From: Cypionkella sp.
Lineage (GTDB): Bacteria > Pseudomonadota > Alphaproteobacteria > Rhodobacterales > Rhodobacteraceae
Direction of reading: 5' to 3'
Length of the DNA: 64,000 nucleotides
Assembly: GCA_023255415.1 (NCBI GenBank)
Contig: JALRIN010000007.1
Coordinates: forward strand, 1-64,000
Shown here: piece by piece, positions 46,750 to 55,768 of the stretch
How the letters are laid out: each line of letters starts with the position of its first letter
Numbering within the stretch: the first letter of the stretch is position 1
Translations under genes and position numbers: made by a program
Notes under the pieces: generated by a model
Seen by the model: the letters and a program-made list of their open reading frames with translations, nothing else
Databases searched by the model: none
Told to the model about the DNA's origin: nothing

Positions 46750-47948
46750 GGCGTGCGCAAAATGGCTTCGCTGCGCAGCTCTTCCAGATAGATTTGCGCC
46801 TGCGTACCCAGCTGTTGGTTGACCAGCTGCAACCTGATCTCGTCACGGGTTGGAAGCTCGGTTTCGGCAGGGCCGCGCCGGCACAGCATCAGAAACACCC
46901 GATAGCCGTTGCGGGTCAAATCGGTGGACACCTCGCCCGCATCCAGCAACGAAAGCGCTGCGGCTTCGGCCTTTGGCACCTGCGACAGCGGCAGGGTTTG
47001 CCGGGTCAGCCGGTCTTCGGGCAGCCCTTTGGCCAGCGCATAAAGATCATTGCATGTGCCAACGCTGGCCCGCGCCGAAGCAATCGCGCCCGCGTCGTCT
47101 TGCAGCAACAATTCGGCATAATCCAGCACTTGGGTCTTGGGTGTCAGCACATCCTGCTTTTGCTCTTCGACACGGTAAATCAAGACCTTATCGTCCAGCA
47201 CCACCAATTCCGACACCCCACCCGGCGGCAGGCTGCGCACGGCAAGCGCCGCATCATCTGGCAGATCCGACAGCTTGGCCCAATCCAGCGCGCCACCCTG
47301 TGAGGCCGTCGCGCCTTTCGAGTTTTCACGCGCCAAAGTGGCAAAATCGACACCGGATTTCAGCTGCAACAACAGGCCTTGAGCGATTTTCAAGCCGGTT
47401 TCGCGGGTCTCGCCTTGGGCTGGAATCTCGATCACCGACATGCGCAACATCAGCGTCGTCGAGGGTTGATAGCTGGCCATAGCACGATCAATCGCGGCTT
47501 CCGAGATCGAAATGCGGGGGCCGTATTTGGCGCGCACCACCTCGCGCCACGACAGGCTGGTTTCAACAAAATCGCGGAAGGTCTGTGGTTCGATCCCGGC
47601 CTCACCGATAATCTCGATGAACTTTGCGGCATCAAGATTGGCGCGAGAGGCGAATTCTTCCATTCCGGTTTGAACTTCTGCAGCAGAGGGCTTGATGCCA
47701 AACTGACTGGCCGCCGATTGGCGCAGCCGGTCGTCGATCAGGGTGTCCATTGCCAATTGTTGCAAATTGCCCGGCTGGCTCAGCAAGGTCATGAACTGAA
47801 GCCGCTGATCATATTCAAACTGCGTAATGCTGCGCGAATTGACGATTTTCACCGCCGAAAACGGCCCCGCCTGCAGGGGCAGCATCAGCCCAAGACCGAT
47901 TGCAGATGCAAGTGTTAGGCTGCGAAAAACTGCGCGAGAATGTGTCAT
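46746..47948 (-). CDS. surA: Periplasmic SurA-like peptidyl-prolyl isomerase
   Basis: A 400-aa periplasmic chaperone for outer-membrane proteins. A signal peptide (about residues 1-28) precedes a SurA N-terminal domain (NSRSITQFEYDQRL, LIDDRLRQSAASQFGI). One parvulin-type domain at about 165-265 follows (GVDFATLARENSKGATASQGGALDW, PPGGVSELV), and then a divergent C-terminal part. Enterobacterial SurA has two parvulin domains; the single recognisable one is usual for alphaproteobacteria. It lies between lptD, a known SurA client, and pdxA. Confidence 0.88.
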   Translation of the reverse strand: MTHSRAVFRSLTLASAIGLGLMLPLQAGPFSAVKIVNSRSITQFEYDQRLQFMTLLSQPGNLQQLAMDTLIDDRLRQSAASQFGIKPSAAEVQTGMEEFASRANLDAAKFIEIIGEAGIEPQTFRDFVETSLSWREVVRAKYGPRISISEAAIDRAMASYQPSTTLMLRMSVIEIPAQGETRETGLKIAQGLLLQLKSGVDFATLARENSKGATASQGGALDWAKLSDLPDDAALAVRSLPPGGVSELVVLDDKVLIYRVEEQKQDVLTPKTQVLDYAELLLQDDAGAIASARASVGTCNDLYALAKGLPEDRLTRQTLPLSQVPKAEAAALSLLDAGEVSTDLTRNGYRVFLMLCRRGPAETELPTRDEIRLQLVNQQLGTQAQIYLEELRSEAILRTP

Positions 47949-48011
47949 CGCCTGCTGTTATCCGTTTCTTTGTACCACGGCTTTGACCGTGGATTGGTTT
48001 CCGTCAAAGCC

Positions 48012-50144
48012 CTAGCGGCGGCATTGGCGTGCCGGTCCCACCGCAGAGCTGCCTCCAAACCCCAAAAGTTCAACCGAAAGGCCAAAATCCGTTGTTGGGG
48101 ATACACTAGTCGATGACGTAAAGCGACGCGAGAGAGAAAGATCAACCAACAGACATTCATTGCGGAAAATCAAGCTGCCATTGGCATTTGCCATGCGCTT
48201 GCTTTCAAAATCATAGCGGCTGCCCAGACTGCCGGTCCAATTGTTTGCAAAAACATAAGACGAGGCCAGCGTTATTTCGCGAATGGGGGTGTTGCGCGAT
48301 TCCGCTGCATCGGCGATTGTGTGCACATATTTGGCCGTCATCCCCAGTTTCGAGGCCTGAAATCCTGCCGCAAGCTCGGCCTTGGTGATGCCAAAGCGAT
48401 CATCAAACAGCATGCGATTGGTCATCTTGATCCGTGCAACATCCAATTGCGTTGCAACCATCCAATTTGAACGCAAGCCGTTCAGACCAGAGCCGGCGCT
48501 GAACAGCTTCGGGTCATTGGCGCGCACCACACGGCCTGCCGTCACGCCAAGCGTCCAGCCATTGGGGTCGCTGCGTAGGTAATTCACCCCCAAATTAGCC
48601 CGCGCGCCGTCTTCGACCGCGTCAGATCCGGGAAAGCGGCTTAGCGCAAAGAGGTTGCCCTCGTCAAATTCAACCAGGATTGAATCTTCATTCGGGATCG
48701 AGCTGCGGCTGTTAGAGGCAAGCACCAGCTGTGCGACGGGTTCAAGCAATTGGCTTGCTCCGCCGGCTTGTGCCTTGACCCAAGGCCACCGCAATTCGGC
48801 GCCCACGGCACCATGTAAGCGGGTTTTTGTGCCGCCGTAAACGGCATCTTGCGAAATTTTATAGAAATCCGCCGCGGTCTCGCCCAGAACCGCCATTTGC
48901 AACCCGTTTTGCAAATAGAAATTGCGCCGCCAATCTGCATGCAAGGACACACGGCTTAGATCGCGGCCATCTGCAATGCCATCGGCATAAGTGTCGGTGG
49001 TCACAGTCGAGGTGCGAATATGCGAATGGGTCTGGATTTGGAATTTGCCCATCCCGCCGGTTGGCGTCAGCGAAAATCTGCGCGCAAAGGTCATATCGGT
49101 AACAAGTGAGGGCAGGGTGGCGTTATAATCGCTTTCCCGGATCGAATTCAGGCTGATAAAACGCGCCGAGATATATTCATTGCGCTTGGTCCGCGTGATT
49201 TCGACACGGCTGTCAAGCCGGTCAATCTCGGCATAACCGTAATCCAACAGATAGGCTGGGTCCGAAACCACTTCCCCCCTAAGCTGCAAGGAAAAGCCCT
49301 GAGGCAGCTGAACATTTCCCGACGCCTGCATATAGCCGCGATTTTTGCCGGCAAGCAGACTGTCGCGGCTGCCACTGCCTGTGATATTCAAATTGCCATG
49401 CGCAAAGACCTGACGATAGCGAAACTCTAGCGTTTTGGTGCCTTTGGTCGAGAAAAATGGCGTCAGCGTCAGATCGCGGCTTTTGCCGATGGTGATGAAA
49501 TAGGGCAGGCGCAGACCTGTTCCGTAAAGCGTGCTGCTGCGCAATGTGGGGATCAAAAAGCCCGTGGTGCGGTCCAGCGAAGGGTCTGGCATGCGCAGGC
49601 GCGGAAGGTAAAACACCGGAACGCCCGCGACGCGCAGCTGGGCATTGTCAAAATAAAGCTGTTGGCCAACCTCATCATGTAAAACCCGCTTGGCCCGTAT
49701 TTCCCACAGCGGAGTCGAGCTTGCTTTGCAGACCTTGCAAGACGAGGCGACGACTTTATTCAGCACAGAATATCGCCCATCCACCCGCTGCAGATTGGCT
49801 GCGGCCAGCTGCAATTGCTCTGCCAGAACAAAGCGGGCCGAGGTCATGATGCCTTCGCTGAAATCAGCCGCCAAATCGGCCTGACTTGCCAAAACCTTAT
49901 TCGAGCTGCCATCAGACAGCACGATTGGCCCTTCGATCAACAGCCTGTCGCTGGTTTGATCGTAGACAATGGTCTGTGCAGACAGGATCTGATTTTTATA
50001 AAACGCCTGAACATGGCCCTGTGCCACCAGCGTTTGGCTGTCTGTGATCTGCATCGCATCGGCAAGCAAGCGCACCTGATCTTGCGCCAGTGCAAGGTTG
50101 GCTGATCCGATCATCGCAAAAAACAGGCATAAAAGCCGCAACAT
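48012..50144 (-). CDS. lptD: LPS-assembly outer-membrane protein LptD
   Basis: LptD is the outer-membrane barrel that inserts lipopolysaccharide. The 710-aa protein has a signal peptide ending near ALAQD, an N-terminal OstA/LptA-like jellyroll (about 25-130) and a C-terminal beta-barrel. Four cysteines are placed like those that form the essential disulfides: C136 and C139 in SCKVCK, C664 in NECLLV and C708 near the end. The start is ATG 50144, whose A is the last base of the lptG stop; a long in-frame upstream extension is only the lptG shadow. Confidence 0.94.
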   Translation of the reverse strand: MLRLLCLFFAMIGSANLALAQDQVRLLADAMQITDSQTLVAQGHVQAFYKNQILSAQTIVYDQTSDRLLIEGPIVLSDGSSNKVLASQADLAADFSEGIMTSARFVLAEQLQLAAANLQRVDGRYSVLNKVVASSCKVCKASSTPLWEIRAKRVLHDEVGQQLYFDNAQLRVAGVPVFYLPRLRMPDPSLDRTTGFLIPTLRSSTLYGTGLRLPYFITIGKSRDLTLTPFFSTKGTKTLEFRYRQVFAHGNLNITGSGSRDSLLAGKNRGYMQASGNVQLPQGFSLQLRGEVVSDPAYLLDYGYAEIDRLDSRVEITRTKRNEYISARFISLNSIRESDYNATLPSLVTDMTFARRFSLTPTGGMGKFQIQTHSHIRTSTVTTDTYADGIADGRDLSRVSLHADWRRNFYLQNGLQMAVLGETAADFYKISQDAVYGGTKTRLHGAVGAELRWPWVKAQAGGASQLLEPVAQLVLASNSRSSIPNEDSILVEFDEGNLFALSRFPGSDAVEDGARANLGVNYLRSDPNGWTLGVTAGRVVRANDPKLFSAGSGLNGLRSNWMVATQLDVARIKMTNRMLFDDRFGITKAELAAGFQASKLGMTAKYVHTIADAAESRNTPIREITLASSYVFANNWTGSLGSRYDFESKRMANANGSLIFRNECLLVDLSLSRRFTSSTSVSPTTDFGLSVELLGFGGSSAVGPARQCRR

Positions 50145-51226
50145 CAGCCATCCTCCAGATGTAGCAAAAGCCCAAGGCCCAGAAGGGCCGTCGCCACAGG
50201 AGGCGCCCAAGCCGCCAGCACAATGGGGATCTGTCCGTTTTCCCCCAAAACTTGCGCAAAGCTTCTCAGAAAGAAAATCAGAAAACCACTCGAAAGCGCC
50301 AGCATCACCATTTGGCCAGTTTTGCCAAAGCGCGCGGGCCGCATGGTAAAGCCTGCCGCGATCAGCACCATGCCCACCAGCAAAATCGGCAGCGCCAGTT
50401 CCATCTGGAACCAGACTTGATATTTGCGGGCTGAAAATCCGGCCTTTTGCAGCGCCGCAATATATTGCGGCAGGTTCCAAAACGCGACCGTCGACGGCGC
50501 CCCGATGCCTTCGCTGATCTTGGCAATCGTCAGATCAGTTGGAACCTGCAACTGCGCCTGAAGCTGCGCGGTTTTTTCCGGGTTATCGGCCTGCAAATCC
50601 CATTGCTTGACGCGGCTAAGCGCCCAATGCCCAGGTTCAAGCCTTGCGCTGCTGGCTTCCAACCGGCGAATGGGAATGCCGTTTGTGTCAAAGGTCAAAA
50701 AGCTAACTTGATGCAATTCGCTGCCATCGGGATTGGTGCGCGCCGCATTGATCACCGATTGCGATGTGCCCATGCCTTGACGCATCCAAAGCCCATCAGC
50801 CGAGATTGAAAGCACAGAAACCGCACTGACCCCAAGACCTGTCAACCGATCATAGGCCTTCGAGGTCGCCGCCACCAAAGGGTTGAACACCGCGACTGAG
50901 ATCAAACCGATCGACAGAGCCGTGACGACCGGTGCTAGCAAAAACCGCAAGCCAGACTGACCTGCCGCCCGAACCACCACCAACTCGGACGATCGTGCAA
51001 GGCCAAGAAACACCGCAATCGCAGTCAAAATCACAATCAGCGGCAAAATTTTGTAAAGGCTTTCCGGCACGTTCAGCAGCGATAAATAGAATGCCGTGGC
51101 CAGGCTGACGCCCGTTTTGCGCAGCTGTTCGATGATATCTATCATCAATAAAATGCTGGTAAAAACAACTGTCACCAACAGATAGGTAACCAGAAACCGT
51201 CTTGCAAAATAAAGACCCAGTGTCAT
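50144..51226 (-). CDS. lptG: LPS export ABC transporter permease LptG
   Basis: A 360-aa inner-membrane subunit that, with LptF and the LptB ATPase, extracts LPS from the inner membrane. It begins MTLGLYFARRFLVTYLLVTVVF and has three N-terminal helices, a periplasmic jellyroll (about 135-265) and three C-terminal helices. The coupling-helix region includes LPLIVILTAIAVFLGLARSSE. The ATG at 51226 overlaps the lptF stop by 4 bp. An lptB gene is not in the window. Confidence 0.95.
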   Translation of the reverse strand: MTLGLYFARRFLVTYLLVTVVFTSILLMIDIIEQLRKTGVSLATAFYLSLLNVPESLYKILPLIVILTAIAVFLGLARSSELVVVRAAGQSGLRFLLAPVVTALSIGLISVAVFNPLVAATSKAYDRLTGLGVSAVSVLSISADGLWMRQGMGTSQSVINAARTNPDGSELHQVSFLTFDTNGIPIRRLEASSARLEPGHWALSRVKQWDLQADNPEKTAQLQAQLQVPTDLTIAKISEGIGAPSTVAFWNLPQYIAALQKAGFSARKYQVWFQMELALPILLVGMVLIAAGFTMRPARFGKTGQMVMLALSSGFLIFFLRSFAQVLGENGQIPIVLAAWAPPVATALLGLGLLLHLEDG

Positions 51227-52344
51227 GTAGCAGCCTCCGCCTTGCCAATGCGGCGGGGGCGCTGGGTCAACCACAACTCGGCCGCTGCGACGGCCAAACC
51301 GACCAAGGGGGCGGCATAGGCCAAAAGCCAGCCATAGGCCACCTTGTCGCCGACACTTGTTGCCAACGTCGAAATTGTCTGCACCACCAACAGGATAACC
51401 GTGGCAATTAGGATCTGGCGCCACACCCCAAAGCGCGAAAACGCCCCTAGCAGCAACGAGGCAAACCCAATCATCGCCGCCGAGAGCGCCAGCAAGGGCT
51501 GGGCAAGGCGGCTATGACCTTCAAAGCGCAGTGCCGCCACAGTGTCACCGGTTTCTTGCAGCACGGCCTTGGAGGGATAGAACAGATCGGCGGTCGACAT
51601 CTCGGCGCGCGCGCGGTTGCGGCTTGTCTTTGGGGCAATCATGCCCGTCAAGTCATAGGTGAAATCGCTAAAGCGCGTAACGGCAAGTTGTTTGGTCTTG
51701 CGGTTCAGCGTTTGCATGATCCCCTCGAACATCAAAAGTTTGGGCCCATCCGAGGCCCGTAAAAACAGCGCCCGCCGCGCGGTGTAGACGGTAGGTTCGG
51801 TCAGGCTGCGATCATCGGCCAAGAACAGATCCAGCAATTCGCCGCGCGCATTGATGTCGCGGATATAAAGGGTCAGCCCGGTTGAAGGGTGCAAAAACAC
51901 CCCATCTTTCAGGAACTGGGCGCTCAGATCTTGCGAAATCTCTGCGCTGCGGTCTTCAAGGGCGGTTCTGCTGGCCGGAACCAGCCAATTCATCAGAATC
52001 AGCATCATCAGCGCCACGCTTACCCCAAACCAGAAAACCGGCCGCGCCAGCCGAAACGACGAAAACCCCGTCGCCTGCATCACCACCAATTCGCTTTCTG
52101 AAATCAAGCGATTGCCAACATAGACGGCGGCCACAAAAGCCGAGACCGGCAGCACCAAGCGGATCACGTTTGGCAGGGTCAGCAGCGAAAACTGCAAGAA
52201 AACCAAGGCTGATTGCCCATCGCCGATCAATTGATCAAACAGGCCAACTGCCCGATTGACCCAATAAACAGCCACAAGCACCAGTGAAAAGAATCCAAAA
52301 AGCGCAAGCAGTTGTGACAGAAGATATTTGTCGAATCTCGACAC
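51223..52344 (-). CDS. lptF: LPS export ABC transporter permease LptF
   Basis: A roughly 373-aa partner of LptG with the same layout: three transmembrane helices, a periplasmic domain and three helices. The conserved stretch VLPVSAFVAAVYVGNRLISESELVVMQATG is the coupling region. The start is placed at GTG 52344 (protein beginning SRFDKYLLSQLLALFGFFS after the initiator), with AAGG nine bases upstream; an in-frame TTG at 52365 is possible. It is the first gene of the operon and is divergent from pepA. Confidence 0.93.
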   Translation of the reverse strand: MSRFDKYLLSQLLALFGFFSLVLVAVYWVNRAVGLFDQLIGDGQSALVFLQFSLLTLPNVIRLVLPVSAFVAAVYVGNRLISESELVVMQATGFSSFRLARPVFWFGVSVALMMLILMNWLVPASRTALEDRSAEISQDLSAQFLKDGVFLHPSTGLTLYIRDINARGELLDLFLADDRSLTEPTVYTARRALFLRASDGPKLLMFEGIMQTLNRKTKQLAVTRFSDFTYDLTGMIAPKTSRNRARAEMSTADLFYPSKAVLQETGDTVAALRFEGHSRLAQPLLALSAAMIGFASLLLGAFSRFGVWRQILIATVILLVVQTISTLATSVGDKVAYGWLLAYAAPLVGLAVAAAELWLTQRPRRIGKAEAAT

Positions 52345-52474
52345 GCGCGCGCACACCTTAATCAATTGTTGGCAGAGGCTAGCGGAAAAGTCGCGCGGGG
52401 AAAACTGGTATCTGGCCTTTTTGCCCCCCCGTCGCTAGCCTAAGTCAAATTCCCGCCCGTTTCAGGAGAAGCCA

Positions 52475-53947
52475 ATGTCGCGTCCCGTCGAAGTGCAATT
52501 TCAACAGCTTGATCTAGAGGCTTTGGCCGGACTGAACGGTCGGATCGCGCTGATTTTCGACGGCGATAAACCTGCGACGCCTGCCGCGCGTGCGCTTAAT
52601 CGGCTGACCAAAGGCGCGCTTGCCCGCGCGATGGGTTCGCAAGAGGCCGCGGCGATGAAGCCGGGCGACACGCTGCAGCTTGGCTTTCCGGCGGGTCTTG
52701 CAGCCGAGGCCTTGCAGCTGATTTGCCTGCCAAAAAAAGCCAGCCAAGCCGAGGCGCGGCTGGCGGGCGCGGCCGTGGCGCGGGGCTTGCACGCTTGTGC
52801 AACAGTGTTGATCGCCGAGGCGCATCCGCGTGCTGCTGACATTTCCTTTGGCCTTGCGATGCGGGCTTATGATTTCATCCCGCATAAATCGACTGCCGCC
52901 AAAGTTTTGGGCCCCATCACAATCGCCGTGGCCGAGCCTGAAAAGGTGGCAGCCCTTGCGGCCCCGATGGCTGCTGTTGCCGAGGGCGTGTTTTTCACCC
53001 GCGATCTGGTGAATGAACCCGCCAATATCCTGACCACCGATGATTTTGCCGCCCGTCTGGCTGCGATGCAGGATCTTGGTCTTGATGTTGAAATTCTGGA
53101 AGAAGACCAGTTGCAAAAGCTGGGCATGCGCGCGCTTTTGGGCGTGGGGCAGGGCTCGGAAAGCCCGTCAAAAGTGGTGGTGATGCAGTGGCGTGGTGGG
53201 GTGGAGGGCGAGGCACCTTTGGCGCTGGTGGGCAAGGGGGTGGTGTTTGACACCGGCGGCATTTCCATCAAGCCCGCGGGTGGGATGGAAGAGATGACGA
53301 TGGATATGGGCGGCGCGGGCGTGGTGGCAGGGGTGATGCGCACGCTGGCGCTGCGCCGCGCCAGAGCCAATGTCGTAGGGCTGGTCGGTCTGGTCGAGAA
53401 TATGCCCGACGGACGCGCTCAGCGGCCGGGCGATGTGGTGAAATCCATGCGCGGCGTGACGATCGAGGTGATCAACACCGATGCCGAGGGCCGTTTGGTG
53501 CTGGCCGATGTGCTTTGGTATGCGCAAGAGCGGTTTAAACCTGCGGGTGTGATTGACCTTGCCACATTGACAGGGGCGGTGATCGTGGCGCTGGGGCATG
53601 AGAACACCGGCGTGTTTTCCAATGATGATGCGCTGTGCAATGCTTTCCTGAAAGCAGCGGCGGCCGAGAACGAAGGCGCCTGGCGGATGCCGCTGGGGGC
53701 GGGCTATGACGCCAAGCTGAAATCGCGGATCGCCGATATCGTCAATTCCTGTGGCCGCGATGGGGGTGCGATTACCGCTGCACAGTTCTTGCAGCGTTTT
53801 GTCAAAGACGAGATGCCTTGGATCCATCTGGATATTGCGGGCACGGCGCTGTTAAAATCGGACTCTGCCTTGGCGCCCAAGGGGGCGACCGGCTGGGGGG
53901 TGATGGCGCTGAACCGGCTGATCCGCGAGCGCTTTGAGAAAGCATAA
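52475..53947 (+). CDS. pepA: Leucyl aminopeptidase (M17)
   Basis: A 490-aa cytosolic metallo-aminopeptidase that removes N-terminal residues from peptides. The M17 signature is NTDAEGRLVLADVLWYA, and the metal and active-site lysine region is VGKGVVFDTGGISIKPAGGMEEMTMDMGGA. The N-terminal macro-like domain is present. In some bacteria PepA also binds DNA; nothing here tests that. TTTCAGGAGAAGCC precedes the ATG. Its stop shares one base with holC. Confidence 0.96.
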   Translation: MSRPVEVQFQQLDLEALAGLNGRIALIFDGDKPATPAARALNRLTKGALARAMGSQEAAAMKPGDTLQLGFPAGLAAEALQLICLPKKASQAEARLAGAAVARGLHACATVLIAEAHPRAADISFGLAMRAYDFIPHKSTAAKVLGPITIAVAEPEKVAALAAPMAAVAEGVFFTRDLVNEPANILTTDDFAARLAAMQDLGLDVEILEEDQLQKLGMRALLGVGQGSESPSKVVVMQWRGGVEGEAPLALVGKGVVFDTGGISIKPAGGMEEMTMDMGGAGVVAGVMRTLALRRARANVVGLVGLVENMPDGRAQRPGDVVKSMRGVTIEVINTDAEGRLVLADVLWYAQERFKPAGVIDLATLTGAVIVALGHENTGVFSNDDALCNAFLKAAAAENEGAWRMPLGAGYDAKLKSRIADIVNSCGRDGGAITAAQFLQRFVKDEMPWIHLDIAGTALLKSDSALAPKGATGWGVMALNRLIRERFEKA

Positions 53948-54414
53948 TGGGCATCGCAGTTTTCTATCATCTGACACAATCGAGCGTGGGGCAGACAGCG
54001 GCGACGATCTTGCCGCGCGCCTATGCCGCCGCGTGGCGGGTGATGTTGCGCGGGCGTGATCTGGCGGGCTTGCAGGCCTTGGATCTAGCGCTTTGGGACG
54101 GCGAGGACAGCTTTTTGCCGCATGGGATGGAAGGCGGGGCGCAGGATGGCGATCAGCCGATTTTGCTTGGCACCGGTGCCATCGGCAATGCGGCGCAGGC
54201 GCTGATGCTGGTGGACGGTGCCGAGACCACGCCCGAAGAGGCGAAAGATCTGCAACGGGTTTGGGTGCTGTTTGACGGCTACGACGAGGCTGCGCTGAAC
54301 GCCGCACGTGGGCTTTGGACCCGGCTGACCGCCGCCGGGCTTGCCGCGCAATATTGGTCGGAACAGAGCGGGCGCTGGGAGAAAAAAACCGAAAAACCAG
54401 CGCGTGAAGTTTGA
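53947..54414 (+). CDS. holC: DNA polymerase III chi subunit
   Basis: A 155-aa chi subunit of the clamp-loader complex, which links the polymerase to single-strand binding protein. The family pattern is VAFYHLT-like at the start (IAVFYHLTQSSVGQTAATIL), then LWDGEDSFLPHG, PILLGTG and VWVLFDGYDEAALNAAR. It overlaps the pepA stop by one base (TAATG). pepA-holC adjacency is common in proteobacteria and supports the call. Confidence 0.92.
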   Translation: MGIAVFYHLTQSSVGQTAATILPRAYAAAWRVMLRGRDLAGLQALDLALWDGEDSFLPHGMEGGAQDGDQPILLGTGAIGNAAQALMLVDGAETTPEEAKDLQRVWVLFDGYDEAALNAARGLWTRLTAAGLAAQYWSEQSGRWEKKTEKPAREV

Positions 54415-54462
54415 TTTTATATTTTATATCAAGACTATATTTGCTTTAGTTCGCCCAAAACA

Positions 54463-55032
54463 TTAGCGTTGCAAGATCATCCGATCCTGGGTGATCTTAA
54501 TGTCAAACAGGCCCAGATAGGCCATGCCCAGCAAGGACCCCTGCATTGCGGCCTGATTGACATAGGCGGTCACATCTTGGTCGCGGTAAGGCCCCAGTTC
54601 CAGCAGACCAAGCTTGACCCGCGCGGTGCGCACAACGCCATTGGCGGTATTGGCCGAGCTGAGATAGCTTAAACTGGCAAGATCAATCCCCAAACGCTGC
54701 GCGTCATCCGGTGACAGCACGATCGAGGTCGCACCGGTATCAGCCAAAAACATCAGCTTTTGCCCGTTGACCTGCAGTTGCAGATAATAATGCCCGTCTT
54801 CGGCGCGCGGAATTTCGACCTGCGTGCCGTTCACAGCCATCGTCGGGCGCAGCGCAAACCCACTGTCGCGGTAGATGCCATAGCCGGCCATGATCCCCAA
54901 AAGGATCAGGCCCCAAGCCAGCAGGCTGCGCGCGGCCTGGCCCAGACGGCTGCGGTATTCGACAAAGACCCAGCCACTGACCGAGATCAGGATCAGCACC
55001 AGATAAAGCGCACGGCCGTAGCTTTCGTCCAT
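54463..55032 (-). CDS. TIGR02281-type retropepsin-like aspartic protease, membrane-anchored
   Basis: A 189-aa protein with two N-terminal hydrophobic segments (about 8-25 and 35-54) and a clan AA protease domain. The catalytic aspartate is D98 in FLADTGATSIVLS, and the C-terminal LLGMAYLGLFDIKITQDRMIL completes the fold. Retropepsin-like proteins act as dimers. The target is unknown. It follows marC by 11 bp on the same strand and converges on holC across an AT-rich gap of 48 bp. Confidence 0.88.
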   Translation of the reverse strand: MDESYGRALYLVLILISVSGWVFVEYRSRLGQAARSLLAWGLILLGIMAGYGIYRDSGFALRPTMAVNGTQVEIPRAEDGHYYLQLQVNGQKLMFLADTGATSIVLSPDDAQRLGIDLASLSYLSSANTANGVVRTARVKLGLLELGPYRDQDVTAYVNQAAMQGSLLGMAYLGLFDIKITQDRMILQR

Positions 55033-55043
55033 CGCAAAACCCC

Positions 55044-55658
55044 TTAGATCAGCCCGGTGCCCTTGACGCCGTCGATCACAAATTGCACCGAAAGCGCTGC
55101 CAAAAGCATGCCCAGCAGGCGGGTGATCACCACGGTTCCAGTGCGTCCCAAAAGCCGTTCCAGCGGCGGCGAGGCCAGCAAAAACACATAAGTCACCAAG
55201 ATCATCGCCGCCAAAAGCCCCAGCACGGCCGCGCCGCCAAGCCAGCTGTTGCCCGATTGACCCATCAGCAGGATCATGGTCGCAATCGCCCCCGGCCCTG
55301 CGATCAGCGGTGTCGCCAGCGGAAACACCGAAGGGTCGTGATCGGCATCGGGGGTTTGGCCCTCGCGGCGTTGAGTGCGGCGTTCAAACAGCATGTCAAG
55401 CGCTGTCAGAAACAGCAAAATCCCACCAGCGATGCGAAAGGCGGGCATCGAGATACCAATAAAGCCCAGCAAAGCCTCGCCCATCAGGCCAAAAAGCGTC
55501 AGCAGCACAAAAGCAATCACACAGGCGCGCTGCGCCATGGTGGCGCGGTGGGCGCGGTCCATGCCGCTGGTGAGAGCGATGAACATCGGCACCAGACCCG
55601 GCGGGTCGATGACCACGAAAAGCGTGGCAAAGGCGGTGATCAAAAAGGCTGTGTCCAT
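55044..55658 (-). CDS. MarC family integral membrane protein
   Basis: A 204-aa protein with six predicted transmembrane helices. MarC features are FVVIDPPGLVPMFIALTSG near the start and FPLATPLIAGPGAIATMILLM in the middle. The loop between helices three and four is charged (ERRTQRREGQTPDADHD). The family was once linked to multiple antibiotic resistance, but that role was not supported and the substrate is unknown. It is probably co-transcribed with the aspartic protease. Confidence 0.92.
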   Translation of the reverse strand: MDTAFLITAFATLFVVIDPPGLVPMFIALTSGMDRAHRATMAQRACVIAFVLLTLFGLMGEALLGFIGISMPAFRIAGGILLFLTALDMLFERRTQRREGQTPDADHDPSVFPLATPLIAGPGAIATMILLMGQSGNSWLGGAAVLGLLAAMILVTYVFLLASPPLERLLGRTGTVVITRLLGMLLAALSVQFVIDGVKGTGLI

Positions 55659-55729
55659 CGCTGTAACCTAAGGACGGCGGCTCAGGGCTGCAAGGACAAA
55701 GGCAGTGCTTTAAGCCCAGCGCGCGCTTT

Positions 55730-55748
55730 GGGGGGCATCGAGCCCCCC
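55730..55748. repeat. GC-rich stem-loop between the ABC-F gene and marC
   Basis: GGGGGGC-ATCGA-GCCCCCC is a perfect 7-bp stem in the 110-bp gap between the ABC-F gene (stop 55769) and marC. It is followed by a GC-rich segment with GCGCGGC and GCCGCGCGC. There is no T-tract, so it is more like a REP-type intergenic element than a standard terminator. Confidence 0.5.
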
Positions 55749-55768
55749 GCAGCGCGGCTGCCGCGCGC

